Source: Streptomyces sp. NBC_00557 (GTDB lineage Bacteria; Actinomycetota; Actinomycetes; Streptomycetales; Streptomycetaceae). Taken from it: a stretch of 64,000 nt of DNA. The stretch spans positions 5,766,001-5,830,000 of the forward strand of contig NZ_CP107796.1 in assembly GCF_036345995.1 (NCBI RefSeq). Direction: 5' to 3'. The notes beneath the pieces are model-generated. The model was not told the DNA's origin. It did not search any database and was given only the letters and a program-made list of their open reading frames with translations. Positions 44,176-53,015 of this stretch are shown piece by piece (the first letter of the stretch is position 1; each line of letters begins with the position of its first letter). The translations under genes were made by a program, and so were the position numbers.

Positions 44176-45428
44176 GTGACACCGAACATCGACTACCCAG
44201 GGGTGTTCTCCGCCCTTCCGAGCCCGTGCCTCGTGCTCGGCACGGACCTGGTGATCGCCGATGCCAACGTGGCCTTCTGCGAGGTGACCGGACGGAGCCG
44301 GGCCGAGCTGCTCGGGCGGTACCTCTTCGACACGTTCCCGGACAACCCCGCCGACCCGGAGGCCGACGGGGTGGACACGCTCAAGGCCTCGCTGCACCGC
44401 GTCCTGTCCTCCGGGCACACCGATCACATGGCGCTGCAGAAGTACGACATCCCGGTCCCCGGCAGCCCCGAGGTGTTCAAGGAGCGGTGGTGGACCGCGA
44501 TCAACGTGCCCGTGATCGGCCCGGACGGAAAGGTAATCTGGATCATCCACCGCTCCGAGGACATGACCGACGTCGTCCGCGCCCATCGCACGGCGGGCCA
44601 GCAGTCGGTCAGTCCCGGCCGGGAAGCGGCCATGGAGGCCGAGCTGTACGCCCGGGCGCGGCAACTGCAGCAGCTGAACGAGGAGTTGCGGCAGGCCCAC
44701 GCCCGTGAGCGGCGCGTCGCAGTCGCCCTGCAAGAAGCCATGCTCCACTCCCCGGACCTCGCCCGGCACCCGAACATCGCCGTGCGCTACCTGCCCGCGA
44801 CCGGATCACTGAACGTGTGCGGCGACTGGTACGACGCGGTCGACCTGCCCGGGGACCGCTTCACCGTCACGGTCGGCGACGTGGTCGGCCACGGGCTGAT
44901 GGCCGCCACCGTCATGGGCAGGCTCCGCAGCGCGCTGAGCGCCGCCACCCGCACCGTCCACGGTCCCGCCCAGGCACTGGAGGTCCTGGGGCTCTACGCG
45001 CGCTCGGTCGACGGAGCACTGGCCGCCACCGCCGTCCAGGTGCTCGTCGACTGCCACAGCCACCTGCTCGTCTACAGCAGCGCCGGCCACCCCCCGCCCG
45101 TCCTGCTGCACCCGGACGGCTCCTGCGACCTGCTCGACCAGGCCACCGACCCACCGCTGGGCGCCCGCCCCGACCACGTCCCCAGGCCAACGCGACCTAC
45201 GTTCCCGGCGACACCCTCGTCCTCTACACGGACGGCCTGATCGAACGCCGCGGTGAGGACATCGACGCCGGGCTGACCCGACTGACCTCCACGCTTGCCA
45301 CCTGCACCGAGTTCGGCGCGGAACACCTCGCCGACGCCCTCCTCGCCCGCCTGGGCCTCGCCAGCGGCGCCGACGACGACATCGCCATCGTCGTCGTACG
45401 CCTGGACCGCACGACCCGGCCGTACTGA
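44176..45428 (+). pseudogene. PAS-SpoIIE phosphatase with frameshift
   Basis: From GTG 44176 the frame encodes a PAS domain (about 5-130: LVIADANVAFCEVTGRSRAE, IIHRSEDMTDVV), a coiled linker, and a SpoIIE/PP2C domain (CGDWYDAVDLPG, VGDVVGHGLMAATVMG, YSSAGHPPPVLL). After about 45185 the expected ending (NATYVPGDTLVLYTDGLIER through DDDIAIVVVRLDR) is read only in another frame and ends at 45428. One missing C near 45183-45195 would restore it. This is either a real one-base deletion or a sequencing error. The intact protein would dephosphorylate an anti-anti-sigma factor. As written, translation ends early (stop at 45240) without the last metal-binding Asp motifs. Confidence 0.75.
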
Positions 45429-45550
45429 GGATCCCCTGGTGACATGGCACCGCGAACCCGCGCGGAAGCCGGCTCGCGAGGAGGCCCTCATGACGCCGTC
45501 CTGGCTGCACCGAGTTCGGCGCGGAACACCTCGCGACGCCCTCCTCGCCC
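45303..45550. repeat. Duplicated 45-base segment
   Basis: Bases 45303-45347, in the end of the phosphatase gene, recur at 45506-45550, beyond its stop, with one C deleted and one added at the end. The copy is non-coding. It indicates a local duplication that left a fragment of the phosphatase 3' end. Confidence 0.75.
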
Positions 45551-45589
45551 TGCTCGTCCCGCGCCGGTGGCGTGGAGGGCGTCCTCGGG

Positions 45590-47608
45590 TCAGCTGACGT
45601 GGACGCGGGGCCGGTGTGCGCGGGCCGGTTCGGCGCGGCGGAGTACCTCCTGGGTGACCGGAGCGACTTCTCCGTGGCCGAAGACCAGGAAGCGGACGAG
45701 GTGGCTGATGGGGGCGCCCTCGGTCCACCTGAAGTACACGTGGGGCACCTCGCCCGTGCGGTCGCGCAGGGCCAGCAGGATCGCCGCGATGGTGTTGGGC
45801 ACCGTCGGCCCCTGCGCCCGCAGCAGGCGCACCCCGTCCTCTTCGGCGCCGCGTACGGTGACGTCCGCGGTGAAGTCCGAGGAGTCCCGCACGAGCACCT
45901 CCAGCAGGATCGGCCGTTCCTGCCGCGACGGCAGCGCTCCCGGGGCGCCCTCCCCCGGCCGGAACCGGGTGCCGCGCTCCTGCGGCTCCCGGGCGATGAG
46001 CCGCAGCGGGCCGTGCGCGGCGGCCTCGTCGACGATCCGCTGCGCCTCGTCGTCGAACACGACCTCGCCGACGCGCAGTTCGAACGCCCGGTGGACGCGC
46101 GAGGCGAAGGAGGTGACCAGGATCGCCACGATGAAGAGGAACGCGATCCTGATGCCGTCGGGACGCTCGATGACATTGGCGACCAGCGTGTAGCCGAAGA
46201 CCGCGGTGATCAGGCCGAAGCCGGCCGTCGCCCTCAGGCGGCCCTGGCGGCGTACGGCGACCGTGGAGGCGAAGGACGCCGACAGCATCAGCACCAGCAT
46301 GCCGGTCGCGTAGGCCCCGCTCTGCTTGTCCACGTCCGCGTGGAACCACACGGTGATCAGGACGGCCGCCGTGGTGAACACCAGCACCAGCGGGCGGACG
46401 GCACGTGTCCACTCGGGGGCCATGCCGTAGCGCGGAAGGTAGCGCGGGACCAGGTTCAGCAGGCCGGCCAGCGCGGAGGCGCCGGCGAACCACAGGATCG
46501 CGATGGTCGACACGTCGTACACCGTGCCGAACGCCTCGCCCATGTAGTGGTGGGCGAGGTAGGCGAGCGCGCGGCCGTTGGCCGGTCCGCCGCTTTGGAA
46601 GGCGCTCTGCGGGATGAGGATCGTCGTCGCCAGACTGGACAGCAGGAGCAGGCAGCTCATGATGACGGCGGCCGTGGTCAGCAGCCGGCGCGCCCCGTGG
46701 ATGCGGCCCCGAGGCTTCTCGTACGCGTCCGAGGGATCACCCTTGATCTGCGGCATGACCGCGACGCCGGTCTCGAAACCGGACATGCCCAGGGCCAGTT
46801 TCGGGAAGACCAGCAGGGCGACGCCCACCATCGCCAGGGGGGAGGAGTGCTGCGCGGTCATCGCGTGGGCCCAGTCGCCGATGCCCACCGGATGCGCGAG
46901 GACCTGCCAGGCCGCTACGGCGAGCACCGCGACGTTGAGGGCCAGGTACGTGCCCACCAGGGCCACCGCGATGCCGATGGCCTCGCGGAAGCCCTTGAGG
47001 AAGACGGCGCCGAGCACGCCGACGAGGACGAGCGCGATCCACAGGTGCGCACTGTGCAGCCAGTGCGGGGCGAAGGGGTTCTCCGTCACGTGCGCGGCGG
47101 CGTCCGCGGACGACAGCGTGATCGTGATCATGAAGTCGGTGGCCGCGAAGCCGAGGAGCACCAGCACGAAGATCTTCCCCGGCCACCAGGGCAGCAGCCG
47201 CTCCAGCATGGCGATCGACCCCTCGCCGTGCGGGCTCTCACGGGCCACCCGCCGGTAGACCGGCAGCGCGCCGCACAGGGTCAGCGCGATCAGCACCAGG
47301 GTGGCGAGCGGGGACAGCAGGCCGGCGGCGAGCGCGGCGATGCCCGGCTGGTAGCCGAGCGTGGAGAAGTAGTCGACGCCGGTCAGGCACATCACCCGCC
47401 ACCACCGGTGCCCCTCCTGCTCGGGGTGGGGCGTGCGGTGCGGGCCCGGATGCCGGGCCGTCTGCTCACTCAGCCCCTCCAGGAGCCAGGACCGCCACCA
47501 CGGCGCTGCCGGCGGGGAGGACGCCCGCGGATCGTCGAGGGCGCGTCCACGCGTGCGCTCCGCGTCGATGGTGCGGGTACGCGTCCGCTCCGCGTCGATG
47601 TCCGTCAT
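45590..47608 (-). CDS. APC-superfamily amino acid permease
   Basis: 672 residues from ATG 47608 with AGAAGGGGATC upstream. An about 70-residue cytosolic start contains a small repeat ([20 protein letters not shown]). It is followed by about twelve helices beginning [20 protein letters not shown], with the GY-containing unwound first helix typical of APC transporters, then [18 protein letters not shown] and [20 protein letters not shown]. The C-terminal 150 residues are cytosolic. It resembles the long actinobacterial APC permeases of unknown substrate, distantly related to Kup-like proteins. Substrate not assignable. Confidence 0.8.
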   Translation of the reverse strand: MTDIDAERTRTRTIDAERTRGRALDDPRASSPPAAPWWRSWLLEGLSEQTARHPGPHRTPHPEQEGHRWWRVMCLTGVDYFSTLGYQPGIAALAAGLLSPLATLVLIALTLCGALPVYRRVARESPHGEGSIAMLERLLPWWPGKIFVLVLLGFAATDFMITITLSSADAAAHVTENPFAPHWLHSAHLWIALVLVGVLGAVFLKGFREAIGIAVALVGTYLALNVAVLAVAAWQVLAHPVGIGDWAHAMTAQHSSPLAMVGVALLVFPKLALGMSGFETGVAVMPQIKGDPSDAYEKPRGRIHGARRLLTTAAVIMSCLLLLSSLATTILIPQSAFQSGGPANGRALAYLAHHYMGEAFGTVYDVSTIAILWFAGASALAGLLNLVPRYLPRYGMAPEWTRAVRPLVLVFTTAAVLITVWFHADVDKQSGAYATGMLVLMLSASFASTVAVRRQGRLRATAGFGLITAVFGYTLVANVIERPDGIRIAFLFIVAILVTSFASRVHRAFELRVGEVVFDDEAQRIVDEAAAHGPLRLIAREPQERGTRFRPGEGAPGALPSRQERPILLEVLVRDSSDFTADVTVRGAEEDGVRLLRAQGPTVPNTIAAILLALRDRTGEVPHVYFRWTEGAPISHLVRFLVFGHGEVAPVTQEVLRRAEPARAHRPRVHVS

Positions 47609-47797
47609 GCGATCCCCTTCTGCGATCCGACGGAGCGCCGGGCGGCCGTCGTGCCACCGCCGGCGCGGGAAACGGGGTGGGTTCTTCGCGCGCTTGCCGG
47701 CGGTGGGTTCTTCGCACGGTTACCCGCGCATACGGCCTGTAACAGCCGACGAGCCGGGGAGGACGATCTTGCAGGGAGGGGCGGCGACGCCGTCCCT

Positions 47798-47977
47798 TCA
47801 GGCCGCCTGACAGTGCTCGTGGCGGCCCAGTGCGGTCCGCAGCCGCTGATGGCGGTCGAGGTCCTCCCAGGTGCCGTGCCGACCGGGTCCGGGGCGGCGG
47901 CGTCCGGTGCTCCACGCCCAGACGCTCGCGGCGACACCGGTGACGAGCGGGATGAGCGGCCACAGCAGGGCGGCCAC
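47798..47977 (-). CDS. Tiny single-helix membrane protein (paralogue of 16634-16801)
   Basis: 59 residues from GTG 47977, preceded by GGAGG nine bases upstream. One membrane helix (VAALLWPLIPLVTGVAASVW) is followed by a basic, His-rich tail (HGTWEDLDRHQRLRTALGRH). The helix pattern [V][G/A]AL-W-LIP-V-GV-A--W is shared with the gene at 16634-16801, and both follow GGAGG. It lies between the permease and an hsp20 gene on the same strand and may be co-transcribed with hsp20. Function unknown. Confidence 0.65.
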   Translation of the reverse strand: MAALLWPLIPLVTGVAASVWAWSTGRRRPGPGRHGTWEDLDRHQRLRTALGRHEHCQAA

Positions 47978-48036
47978 GAGGACAACCTCCTTCGACGGGG
48001 CGGTACGTGCGGAACCCGGAACCCGGGCGACGGTTC

Positions 48037-48456
48037 TCAGGACGTGAGCTGCTTGGGCGAGCCACCGGAGATGGCGATCTTGCGGGGCTTGGCGTGCGCG
48101 GCCACCGGGATGCGCAGGGTGAGGACGCCGTTGTCGTACGCGGCCTCGGCGGCGTCGGCGTCCAGCGCGTCGGACAGCGTCAGGCGGCGGACGAACCGTC
48201 CGGTGGGCCGCTCGGTGAGTACGGGACGCGCGTCGGACGGGATGGGGGAGCGGCGCTCGGCGGTCAGCACCAGCGTGCTTCGCTCCACGGTCAGTTCGAC
48301 GCTGGAGCGGTCCATGCCGGGCAGGTCGAACTGCAGGTACAGCGCGTCGTCGTCACGCCATGCGTCCGCGGGGATGACGTTGTCGGCCGCGGTGGCGGAC
48401 GGCAGCCGGTGCGTGAGCCGGTCGAGATCCCCCAGGGCGCCAGGACGCACGAGCAT
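48037..48456 (-). CDS. Small heat-shock protein (Hsp20)
   Basis: 139 residues from ATG 48456, chosen over GTG 48462 because GGGAGA is then at normal spacing. It contains the alpha-crystallin domain (ADAWRDDDALYLQFDLPGMD to [25 protein letters not shown]) with the conserved GVLTLRIP end. It is an ATP-independent chaperone that holds unfolding proteins. A second Hsp20 gene is divergent 310 bases away. A near-consensus promoter at 48522-48550 drives this one. Confidence 0.92.
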   Translation of the reverse strand: MLVRPGALGDLDRLTHRLPSATAADNVIPADAWRDDDALYLQFDLPGMDRSSVELTVERSTLVLTAERRSPIPSDARPVLTERPTGRFVRRLTLSDALDADAAEAAYDNGVLTLRIPVAAHAKPRKIAISGGSPKQLTS

Positions 48457-48521
48457 GGCCACTTCTCCCTTCGCTTCCGGATACCGGTCGTCGTGGACGG
48501 GTCCGACGAGAACCGCTTATC

Positions 48522-48550
48522 CATATAGCCGACCGCAGGTTAATTGACAA
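48522..48550 (-). promoter_or_regulatory. Near-consensus promoter for hsp20
   Basis: On the minus strand TTGTCA (48545-48550) and TATATG (48522-48527) are separated by 17 bases, a good match to vegetative -35/-10 elements and rare in this GC-rich sequence. A start of transcription near 48515 would give a leader of about 60 bases. Confidence 0.6.
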
Positions 48551-48765
48551 GGACAGGCTGGGTGAAGTTGACAGATGGGGACTCAAGCTGCCGAACAGAC
48601 CTTGAACGTTCTGCCCGGTCCTGGCTGTAACCGGCATCCGGTGCTGAGTGGCTCAGGCCGGCGATGGCGAAAAAAGTTGAGCCGACAGGCATCAAATTTC
48701 CGTAGGTGTGGTAGAGCAGTAGGAGAGCGAGGGATGCAGGGACACAGGGAAACCTCGAAGGAGGG

Positions 48766-49194
48766 ATGAAGATGCTGATGCGCACGGATCCCTTCCGCGA
48801 GCTCGAACGGCTCGTCGATCGGGTCTGGGGCACCGCCGCGCACCCGGCCGGCATGCCGATGGACGCCTGGCGCGAGGGCGACACGTTCTTCGTGGAGCTG
48901 GACCTGCCGGGTGTGAACCCGGAGTCCATCGACCTCGATGTGGAGCGCAACGTCCTGACCGTGAAGGCCGAACGCAAGCCCGCGTACGGCGACGACACCG
49001 ACACGGTGATCACCGAGCGGCCCGCGGGGACGTTCAGCCGCCGGCTGTTCCTCGGCGACACCCTCGACACCGAGAAGATCGAAGCCTCGTACGAGGCGGG
49101 TGTGCTGAAGCTGCGGATCCCGGTCGCGGAGCAGGCGAAGCCGCGCAAGATCGCCATCAGCGGCGGCAGCGACCGCAAGGAACTCGCCGGCTGA
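48766..49194 (+). CDS. Small heat-shock protein (Hsp20)
   Basis: 142 residues from ATG 48766, with GAAGGAGG upstream. The alpha-crystallin domain runs from about [20 protein letters not shown] to [25 protein letters not shown]. It is clearly paralogous to the divergent gene at 48037-48456; both share the [20 protein letters not shown] middle and identical [10 protein letters not shown] ending. Two divergent Hsp20 genes could respond to one shared repressor in the 310-base gap. A strong hairpin follows. Confidence 0.93.
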   Translation: MKMLMRTDPFRELERLVDRVWGTAAHPAGMPMDAWREGDTFFVELDLPGVNPESIDLDVERNVLTVKAERKPAYGDDTDTVITERPAGTFSRRLFLGDTLDTEKIEASYEAGVLKLRIPVAEQAKPRKIAISGGSDRKELAG

Positions 49195-49232
49195 CAGGCA
49201 CGGTTCGCCGGCTGACACGCGCGATTTCTGCA

Positions 49233-49256
49233 GGCCCCGGGCGGAAGCCCGGGGCC
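49233..49256 (+). terminator. Hairpin after the second hsp20
   Basis: A perfect ten-base stem (49233-49242 with 49247-49256) closes a GGAA tetraloop 38 bases past the stop. Confidence 0.65.
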
Positions 49257-49409
49257 TTGCCGCGTCCGGGGGCGTCGCCGTGTCGCACACCGGTTCAGCG
49301 GTACGCGGGTGTCCTGGTTGACCCGTACATGCTTGAACGGCCCGCGTCCTGGGCACGGACCTCCTACCGGCGTCGATCGCCGGGCCGCTTTCGGCAGAGG
49401 GAGGGCGTC

Positions 49410-49511
49410 ATGGACCGTCGCATCCGGGTACGCGTCAGCCGGCGCCCCGCCGCCCCGCGCGGGCAGGAGATCGACCGCCGGACACCGTCCGGACGCATCC
49501 TGCCGTACTGA
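49410..49511 (+). CDS. Possible 33-residue basic peptide
   Basis: ATG 49410 has a good GAGGGAGGG ribosome binding site. The product (MDRRIRVRVSRRPAAPRGQE...) is arginine-rich and ends in ILPY. No homologue is known to me. The site is the main argument; the peptide may be a random open frame. Confidence 0.3.
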   Translation: MDRRIRVRVSRRPAAPRGQEIDRRTPSGRILPY

Positions 49512-49663
49512 GCACACGGCCCGAACGAGCCGTATTCACTCCGTGCCGTCCACCGCAGTCCGCGGGGCGGTGCGCAGTCCGTCCGGGAGGGCGGGGCCGT
49601 CCGGGGCCGCGCCCGCCGTGATCACCGCCGCCGTCCGGCGGAGCCTGGTGTGGGAAATGAAGG

Positions 49664-49807
49664 TCAGAGCCGTCGGATCCAGCTCGGTCCGGGTGACGTC
49701 CGCCGGTGGCGCGCCCAGGATCCGGCCGGGGTGTCCGCGCATGGGCGCCGGTACGGCTGTGCTCGCCGCGCGCGGTTGTCGTACCGGAGGAGTGAGACGA
49801 GCCACAT
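49664..49807 (-). CDS. Possible 47-residue peptide
   Basis: ATG 49807 is preceded by GAAGGAAGG at ideal spacing. The product begins MWLVSLLRYDNRARRAQPYR and is otherwise Arg/Ser/Pro-rich. No family is recognised. It lies in the 450-base gap upstream of the MEDS-HATPase gene, which otherwise shows nothing. Low confidence. Confidence 0.3.
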   Translation of the reverse strand: MWLVSLLRYDNRARRAQPYRRPCADTPAGSWARHRRTSPGPSWIRRL

Positions 49808-49963
49808 TCGGGGCACACCTTCCTTCGTGCGAACGGGAGAACAGGGGAGAGGAGCCGGAACTGACGCAGCGTCGCGGCGCAACGGCCGAAGGCACACCCC
49901 TCCGGCCGCTCCACCGCGCCTGCCGTCGCGGTCCGGGCGTCCGGGGATCGGGGCGTCGGCGGC

Positions 49964-50929
49964 ATGAGTGAGACGACCGGCGCGTTCGCCGGGCCGGCCG
50001 GGCCCTTCGTGCATCCCGCGCTGTTCTACGGCGACAGGGAGGAGTACCTCGCCGGCACCGTGCCCTTCGTGCGCGAGGCGCTCGCGGCCGGCGCGCCCGT
50101 CGCGGTCGCCGTGCCGGGGGAGAACCTGCGGCTGATCCAGGACGCGCTCGGGGCCGACGGCGAGGCCGTACGGTTCCTGGACATGCGGGAGGCCGGGCGC
50201 AATCCCGGGCGGATCATCCCCGGCGTGCTGCGCGCCTTCGCCGACGCCCAGCCGCCCGGCCGGCGCGTCCACATCATCGGCGAGCCCGTCTGGGCCGGCC
50301 GCAGCCCCGCCGAGTACCCGGCCTGCGCCCAGCACGAGGCGCTGATCAACGCCGCCTTCCGGGGCCGCGAGGTCACCATCCTGTGCCCGTACGACACCTC
50401 CGCTCTGGACGAGCGCGCCCTCGCCGACGCCCACGCCACCCACCCGGTCGTCATCCCCGCGGGCCCCGGCCCGCAGCGGGGCAGCGAGGCGTACGACCCC
50501 GAGGACGTCGTCGCCCGCTACAACGCGCCGCTGCCGCCCGCGCCCGGCGCCGGGCCGGGCGTGCTCACCGCCGCCTTCGACGAGGACGGCCTGCCCGTCG
50601 TACGGCACCTGGTCACCGGGCACGGGGAACGGCTGGGCCTGGCCGGGAGGGCCCTGGAGAACCTGTCGCTGATCATCGCCGAGCTGACCACCAACAGCGT
50701 GGTCCACGGCGGCGGTTCCGGGGAGGTCACGGTGTGGGCCGAGGCCGGGCACGTGCTGTGCGAGGTGCGTGACCGGGGCAAGCTCGCCGACCCCCTGGCC
50801 GGCCGCCGCCCGGCCCCTCCGGAACAGCCGGGCGGGCGGGGACTGCTGATGGTCAACCTGCTGGCGGACCTGGTCCGGATCCACGCGGCGGACGGCGGGA
50901 CGACGGTCCGGTGCTACGTGGCTCTGTGA
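49964..50929 (+). CDS. MEDS domain plus HATPase_c anti-sigma-type kinase
   Basis: 321 residues from ATG 49964. The N-terminal half is a MEDS domain (FVHPALFYGDREEYLAGTVP, VRFLDMREAGRNPGRIIPGV, HEALINAAFRGREVTILCPY), a methanogen/methylotroph sensory module here of unknown ligand. The C-terminal half is a GHKL ATPase of the anti-sigma RsbW type (LSLIIAELTTNSVVHGGGSG, EVRDRGKLADPL, GGRGLLMVNLLADLV). Streptomyces has many MEDS-HATPase proteins acting with STAS and SpoIIE partners; several of each occur in this window. The sigma factor target is unknown. Confidence 0.88.
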   Translation: MSETTGAFAGPAGPFVHPALFYGDREEYLAGTVPFVREALAAGAPVAVAVPGENLRLIQDALGADGEAVRFLDMREAGRNPGRIIPGVLRAFADAQPPGRRVHIIGEPVWAGRSPAEYPACAQHEALINAAFRGREVTILCPYDTSALDERALADAHATHPVVIPAGPGPQRGSEAYDPEDVVARYNAPLPPAPGAGPGVLTAAFDEDGLPVVRHLVTGHGERLGLAGRALENLSLIIAELTTNSVVHGGGSGEVTVWAEAGHVLCEVRDRGKLADPLAGRRPAPPEQPGGRGLLMVNLLADLVRIHAADGGTTVRCYVAL

Positions 50930-51013
50930 CCCCGGGCCAGGCACGTCAGCCGCTCCGCCGCCGGCGGGAGGCCCGCCCCCGGGGCGGACGGCGCGAGCTC
51001 GGAGCGAACGGAC

Positions 51014-52051
51014 CTATGCCGCCAGGGGGTTGAGGACCAGCGGCTCGATCCGGCCCTCCAGCATCGCGCCGAGGCCCTGGGCCGCACAGATGTCGGGGCG
51101 CTCGGCGATGTGCACCGGCATGCCGGTCGCCTCCCGCAGCATCTGGTCGAAGCCGGGCAGCAGCGCCGAACCGCCGACCATCATGATCCCGCGGTCGGCG
51201 AGGTCGGCGACCAGGTCGGGCGGGCACTCGCGCAGCACCTTGCCGATGCCGTCGAGGACCGCGGTCAGCGGAGTCTGGATCGCGTCGCGTACGGCGGCGG
51301 TGTCGACCTTCACGCTGCGCGCGAGCCCGGTGGCCACGTCCCGGCCGTGGATCTCGGTCAGCTCCGGGCCCTGCGAGGTCAGCCCGTTGCCCGACAGGGC
51401 GACCTGCAGCGGCCGTACCGCCTGGCTGGGCAGCATCAGCTCGTGCTCGTGCCGCAGAAGCTGCACGATCGCGTGGTCGACGGCCTCGCCGCCCACCGGG
51501 ATCCGCTCGGCGGTGACGATGGAGCCGAGGGAGAGGACGGCCACCTGGGTGGCGGCGGCCCCGCACACCATGATCATGGTGGCCTCGGGGCGCTCCACGG
51601 GCAGCCCGCAGCCCACGGCCGCGGCGATCAGCGTGTCCACCAGCTCCACCCGCTTCGCCCCCAGCCCCACCAGCGTCTCTATAGTGGCCCGCTGGGCCAG
51701 CGGATCGGCGTCGTGCGGGGTGCAGGCCGCCGCGCGCAGCCGGAGGTACCGGCGCAGCTGACGGCGCGTCTTGTCCCCGATCAGCTGCCGCAGCATGCGC
51801 TGGGCCATCTCGATGTCCACCACCGTGCCGCCGGAGATCGGCCGTACGACCCGGATGTAGGCCGGCGTCCGCCCCGTCATCTGCTCCGCGAACTCGCCCA
51901 CCGCGATGAGCGCGCCGGTCCGGGTGTTCACGGCGGCGACGGAGGGCTGGTCGACGACGAGACCGGCGCCCTTCACATACACCCGGGTGCGGGCCGCGCC
52001 CAGGTCGACGGCGAAGTGGCAGCGGCGCAACTGCTCCAGACTGACGGTCAC
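51014..52051 (-). CDS. MreB/Mbl-like actin-fold protein
   Basis: 345 residues from GTG 52051 with GGGAGGA upstream; a longer ATG at 52120 adds low-complexity sequence. It has an actin-type ATPase fold: HFAVDLGAARTRVYVKGAGLV phosphate-1 loop, VVDIEMAQRMLRQLIG, MIMVCGAAATQVAVLSLGSIV in place of the usual DIGGGTT phosphate-2 loop, and GIMMVGGSALLPGFDQMLRE. The altered second loop (no DIGGGT) suggests changed or lost ATPase. It is a lone gene, unlike mreBCD, and resembles the extra Mbl-like proteins of Streptomyces linked to spore wall formation. Confidence 0.82.
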   Translation of the reverse strand: MTVSLEQLRRCHFAVDLGAARTRVYVKGAGLVVDQPSVAAVNTRTGALIAVGEFAEQMTGRTPAYIRVVRPISGGTVVDIEMAQRMLRQLIGDKTRRQLRRYLRLRAAACTPHDADPLAQRATIETLVGLGAKRVELVDTLIAAAVGCGLPVERPEATMIMVCGAAATQVAVLSLGSIVTAERIPVGGEAVDHAIVQLLRHEHELMLPSQAVRPLQVALSGNGLTSQGPELTEIHGRDVATGLARSVKVDTAAVRDAIQTPLTAVLDGIGKVLRECPPDLVADLADRGIMMVGGSALLPGFDQMLREATGMPVHIAERPDICAAQGLGAMLEGRIEPLVLNPLAA

Positions 52052-52254
52052 GGCGGATCCTCCCGAGTGCGCGGGGCGTGGGCGCCCGCCCGGTCGGCGG
52101 GTGTCCTCCTCTCCCTGCATCGTGCGCGGGGCACGGGGGCGGGCGCCTTCTGGAGGGGGCCGGGCGGGGTGCCGCCGAACGGGCGTACTTGGCGGCCCCC
52201 GGGCGTGTCACAGGCTCTGTGCGGCGCGCAGGAGAGGTAGAAGGCCGGGGCTCG

Positions 52255-52407
52255 TCAGCCGGGGGGAGCCGAGCGGGCGGAGGTGCCCGGCTCACTGTGG
52301 TGCACGAGGTGCGCGCAGGTCGGCACCGTGCGGGGGCCGACCAGGAAGCCCGCCCCCGCCACCCGGCCCCGGCACTCGATCCGGGCGTGCCAGGAAGCGC
52401 CCGTCAT
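52255..52407 (-). pseudogene. Truncated trypsin-like protease
   Basis: From ATG 52407, overlapping the upstream stop in ATGA, 50 codons encode SWHARIECRGRVAGAGFLVG then TCAHLVHH, the N-terminal lobe of a chymotrypsin-fold protease with its catalytic histidine. A stop at 52255 ends the frame before the Asp and Ser of the triad, and no continuation is found in the 200 bases up to the MreB-like gene. It is a stub of the trypsin that normally accompanies the upstream TCD1 gene. Confidence 0.7.
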
Positions 52408-52793
52408 GAGCGGGTCGTCGGCTCCGGGATGCCGGCCGGTGCGGCGGGCGCGGCCGGCGGTGCGGTGGCCGGGTGCGGCGCCGACCAGCCCAGGCGCACC
52501 ACCAGCTGTCCCTCGGCCGCGCCCTTGGCGATGACCGCGCCGGCCTCCGCGGTCAGCTTCACCCCGAACTCCAGCTCCACCGAGTCGGGGCGCAGGCTGC
52601 CGTCACGGAACACCCGCAGCGCGGACTGGGCCGCCGAGCGCACCCCGTCCAGGGCGCCCTCGAAGGTGTGGGACGCCTGGGCCGCCGGGCCGCCGTCGCC
52701 GCGGCCCACCAGGCGGGTCCCGGTCCCGGGCTCCACGCTCTCCACGACGACCACCGCGCCGTCGTCCGTGGTGAACTCCAGCAGTCTGCCCAT
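52404..52793 (-). CDS. Trypsin-co-occurring domain (TCD1/CU044_2847) protein
   Basis: 129 residues from ATG 52793. It matches the CU044_2847 family: a strand-rich start (LLEFTTDDGAVVVVESVEPG), the helix ASHTFEGALDGVRSAAQSAL, then the signature VELEFGVKLTAEAGAVIAKG, ending QLVVRLGW and a Pro/Ala tail. This domain occurs beside trypsin-like proteases and conflict-system ATPases in actinobacteria and may be a substrate or regulator. Its stop overlaps the truncated trypsin gene. A subtilase gene diverges 222 bases away. Confidence 0.85.
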   Translation of the reverse strand: MGRLLEFTTDDGAVVVVESVEPGTGTRLVGRGDGGPAAQASHTFEGALDGVRSAAQSALRVFRDGSLRPDSVELEFGVKLTAEAGAVIAKGAAEGQLVVRLGWSAPHPATAPPAAPAAPAGIPEPTTRS

Positions 52794-53015
52794 GGTTTCA
52801 TCGCCCCCGCGCGCTCGGTCCAACGGCAAGTCCATTGTGCGAGAACGGTGCTGACGGTGTCTCGGATACCCGCGGCACCGATCACCGGCTGTGGCGGGAA
52901 GCCGCCAGGGCACGTTTCCGCCGCGCACGGTCAACACCCCCGCAGCAGACGGCACATGACACTCGTCCCAGCACGCGAGCCACTCGGACAGACACACCGA
53001 CGAGAAGAGGCGTGG

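Noticed and set aside
42920..44182. A single long minus-strand gene covering vapB, vapC and the region above
   Set aside because: The frame upstream of the VapC GTG overlaps VapB in another frame and lacks domains; two coupled genes fit far better.
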